Shown in pieces: positions 5,177-6,014 of a stretch of 6,014 bases of DNA. Location: the NCBI GenBank assembly GCA_934130085.1, contig CAKOXK010000024.1:1-6014 (forward strand), read 5' to 3'. The position numbers and the translations under genes were made by a program. This DNA is from an uncultured Clostridia bacterium (GTDB lineage: Bacteria; Bacillota; Clostridia; TANB77; CAG-508). The notes below the pieces were generated by a model, which was given only the letters and a program-made list of their open reading frames with translations, had not been told where the DNA came from and ran no database searches. How positions within the stretch are numbered: the first letter of the stretch is position 1; each line of letters opens with the position of its first letter.

Positions 5177-5284
5177 AAAAAGCAAGTGATTCCCACTTTG
5201 AGAGGAACTGAAAAAAGCAGCGATTCCGGCTATGACAGGAACTGAAAAAAGCAGCGATTCCGGCTATGACAGGAACTGAAAAAA
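5177..5284 (+). ncRNA. ToxI-like antitoxin RNA: three 34-base repeats
   Basis: Three head-to-tail units: 5177-5210 (diverged), 5211-5244 and 5245-5278 (identical to each other), each opening with an A-run; a final A6 (5279-5284) follows. Each unit can fold as an H-type pseudoknot. Stem 1 is AGTG/CACT in unit 1 (5185-5188 with 5194-5197) and AGC/GCT in units 2 and 3. Stem 2 pairs TTCC with GGAA (5190-5193 with 5204-5207 in unit 1). The T-A pair of stem 1 in unit 1 is C-G in the others, a compensatory change. Known ToxI/AntiQ RNAs are 34-36-base repeats cut by ToxN within the A-runs and act as pseudoknots that inhibit the toxin. Position before a terminator and a ToxN gene makes this call firm. 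Confidence 0.9.
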
Positions 5285-5286
5285 GG

Positions 5287-5309
5287 ACTAGAGAGCACAC
5301 TCTAGTTTT
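5287..5309 (+). terminator. Attenuating terminator between toxI and toxN
   Basis: ACTAGAG (5287-5293) pairs with CTCTAGT (5300-5306) around a 6-base loop, followed by TTTT and TTTTA. ToxIN loci have such a partial terminator so that antitoxin RNA outnumbers toxin mRNA; some read-through feeds toxN, since no separate toxN promoter is visible. Confidence 0.85.
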
Positions 5310-5343
5310 ACTTTTATTGATTAATAATTTATTCAGGAGGGAC

Positions 5344-5847
5344 ATGGAAGATTTTTTATTAGTTAGATTAGATACCGATTATTGTAATTATTTAAGAAAG
5401 TTTGATTATAGAGTGCCATATAATTTTGATAGGAAAGAGAAAAGACCTTTTGTAGGGGTTTTGTTTGAGGTACATAATTGTAAGTATTTTGCACCTTTAT
5501 CTAGTCCGAAGGAAAAACATAAAAATATGAAATCATCAATTGATTTTTTAAAAATAGATGATGGAAAACTTGGAGCAATTAATTTTAATAATATGTTGCC
5601 GGTTACTGATAAAAATATAATTATTATAGATTTAAATATAAAGAACGAAAATAATGAAAATCATTATGTAAAATTACTTCGTCAACAATTGTATTGGCTT
5701 AATCGTCATAATAGTAAAGTTTATAGTAGATCACAAAAATTATATAGTAAGTATATAAATAATAAATTAAATATTAATATAAGAAATCGTTGTTGTGACT
5801 TTAAATTACTAGAAGAAAAATGCAAAATTTATAATAAAATTAAATAA
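5344..5847 (+). CDS. toxN: Type III toxin-antitoxin endoRNase, ToxN/AbiQ family, 167 aa
   Basis: Start ATG 5344 has AGGAGG at 5335-5340. The same frame is open upstream to an ATG at 5266 inside the repeats, but that lacks a ribosome site and would translate the antitoxin and terminator. Family features in order: YLRKFDYRVPYN (residues 16-27), KRPFVGVLFEV (33-43), YFAPLSSPKEKH (48-59), LGAINFNNMLPV (76-87), YVKLLRQQLYWLN (108-120) and the C-terminal FKLLEEKCKIY (153-163). ToxN's active-site region APLTSPK corresponds to APLSSPK here (S53, S54, K56), with Ser for Thr at the first position. The enzyme cuts RNA at A-rich sites, stops growth, and is held in a ring complex by the ToxI pseudoknots. 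Relatives abort phage infection. Length matches the family (about 170). Confidence 0.92.
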   Translation: MEDFLLVRLDTDYCNYLRKFDYRVPYNFDRKEKRPFVGVLFEVHNCKYFAPLSSPKEKHKNMKSSIDFLKIDDGKLGAINFNNMLPVTDKNIIIIDLNIKNENNENHYVKLLRQQLYWLNRHNSKVYSRSQKLYSKYINNKLNINIRNRCCDFKLLEEKCKIYNKIK

Positions 5848-5850
5848 TTA

Positions 5851-5877
5851 AAAATACTTGTTTAAGTGTTTTTTTAT
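5851..5877 (+). terminator. Terminator after toxN
   Basis: AAAATACTT (5851-5859) pairs with AAGTGTTTT (5864-5872), including one T-G pair, around GTTT and runs into a T-tract. The A-rich left arm means it could also work from the opposite strand. Confidence 0.75.
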
Positions 5878-5891
5878 TTTGATAAATGGGG

Positions 5892-5897
5892 TATAAT
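5892..5897 (+). promoter_or_regulatory. -10 box for the last gene
   Basis: Perfect TATAAT 34 bases before ATG 5926 and just after the toxN terminator. The -35 position falls in the terminator T-run and is not clear. Confidence 0.5.
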
Positions 5898-5925
5898 TAT
5901 GTTTGTGAGTAGCAGGAGGAGTTTT

Positions 5926-6014
5926 ATGGATAATGCATTAGAAAGATTTTTTAATAAGATAGATTTTAATAATAGGGAAGCATTTAAGGATGCTAAGGTT
6001 GTTAAGGTTGTTGT
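5926..6014 (+). CDS. Start of a gene running off the window, possibly DNA polymerase III PolC
   Basis: ATG 5926 follows AGGAGG (5914-5919) at good spacing. Only 29 full codons are visible: an acidic/basic start (MDNALERFFNKIDF), then EAFKDAKVVKVVV. This resembles the beginning of low-GC Gram-positive PolC (a short helix, then a strand of the form GKIxKVxVxKKxKTW), but the diagnostic part is outside the window. An in-frame ATG at 5899 lacks a ribosome site. The PolC idea is weak; that a gene starts here is likely. Confidence 0.7.
   Translation, partial: MDNALERFFNKIDFNNREAFKDAKVVKVV

Noticed and set aside
5177..5284. CRISPR array
   Set aside because: The 34-base units are directly tandem with no unique spacers and precede a ToxN gene.
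5266..5343. N-terminal extension of ToxN from ATG 5266
   Set aside because: It would translate antitoxin repeat and terminator; a good AGGAGG precedes ATG 5344.

Overview
The window carries a complete diversity-generating retroelement (DGR) followed by ordinary-looking genes and a type III toxin-antitoxin (ToxIN/AbiQ-like) locus, all on the + strand. The DNA is AT-rich with strong Shine-Dalgarno sites, standard stop codons and TGG for Trp. This points to a low-GC Gram-positive lineage, most likely an uncultured gut Bacillota/Mycoplasmatota-type bacterium (inference from style of the surface protein and codon use). No integrase, transposase or attachment site is visible.

Layout. 1-1236: 3' part of a Thr/Asn/Ala-rich surface protein gene whose C-terminus holds the variable region (VR, 1045-1175). 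1237-1687: no gene, but a run of strong hairpins and two TATAAT boxes. 1688-1817: template region (TR), an imperfect copy of the VR. Over 118 aligned bases there are 16 differences and every one lies at a TR adenine (16 of 33 adenines). 1806-2061: rest of the TR transcript, ending in a clear terminator. 2062-3846: an overlapping three-gene operon with a 120-residue MutS-like protein (MutS domain I joined to a MutS-type C-terminal tail, with no clamp or ATPase), the four-helix accessory protein Avd, and the DGR reverse transcriptase, which has IGNMTSQ in place of the usual QGxxxSP and a YMDD active site. The reverse transcriptase has no ATG/GTG/TTG ahead of its conserved N-terminus. The best start is an ATA overlapping the avd stop codon.

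3883-5062: a DUF2974/Mbeg1-like alpha/beta hydrolase and a 51-residue single-pass membrane peptide. 5135-5847: a ToxIN-type locus with a TATAAT promoter framed by two palindromic octamers, three 34-base repeats that fold as pseudoknots with a compensatory base change, an attenuating terminator, and a ToxN/AbiQ-family endoRNase. 5926-6014: start of another gene, possibly polC.

Working together: the TR RNA is copied by the reverse transcriptase with Avd, adenines are misread, and the cDNA replaces the VR, so the surface protein's C-terminal ligand-binding face is rewritten while the scaffold stays constant. The MutS-like protein presumably acts on the mismatched intermediate or the nucleoprotein complex. 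The neighbouring ToxIN locus is of a type known to abort phage infection, so the region joins a surface-variation system to a defence-type system.
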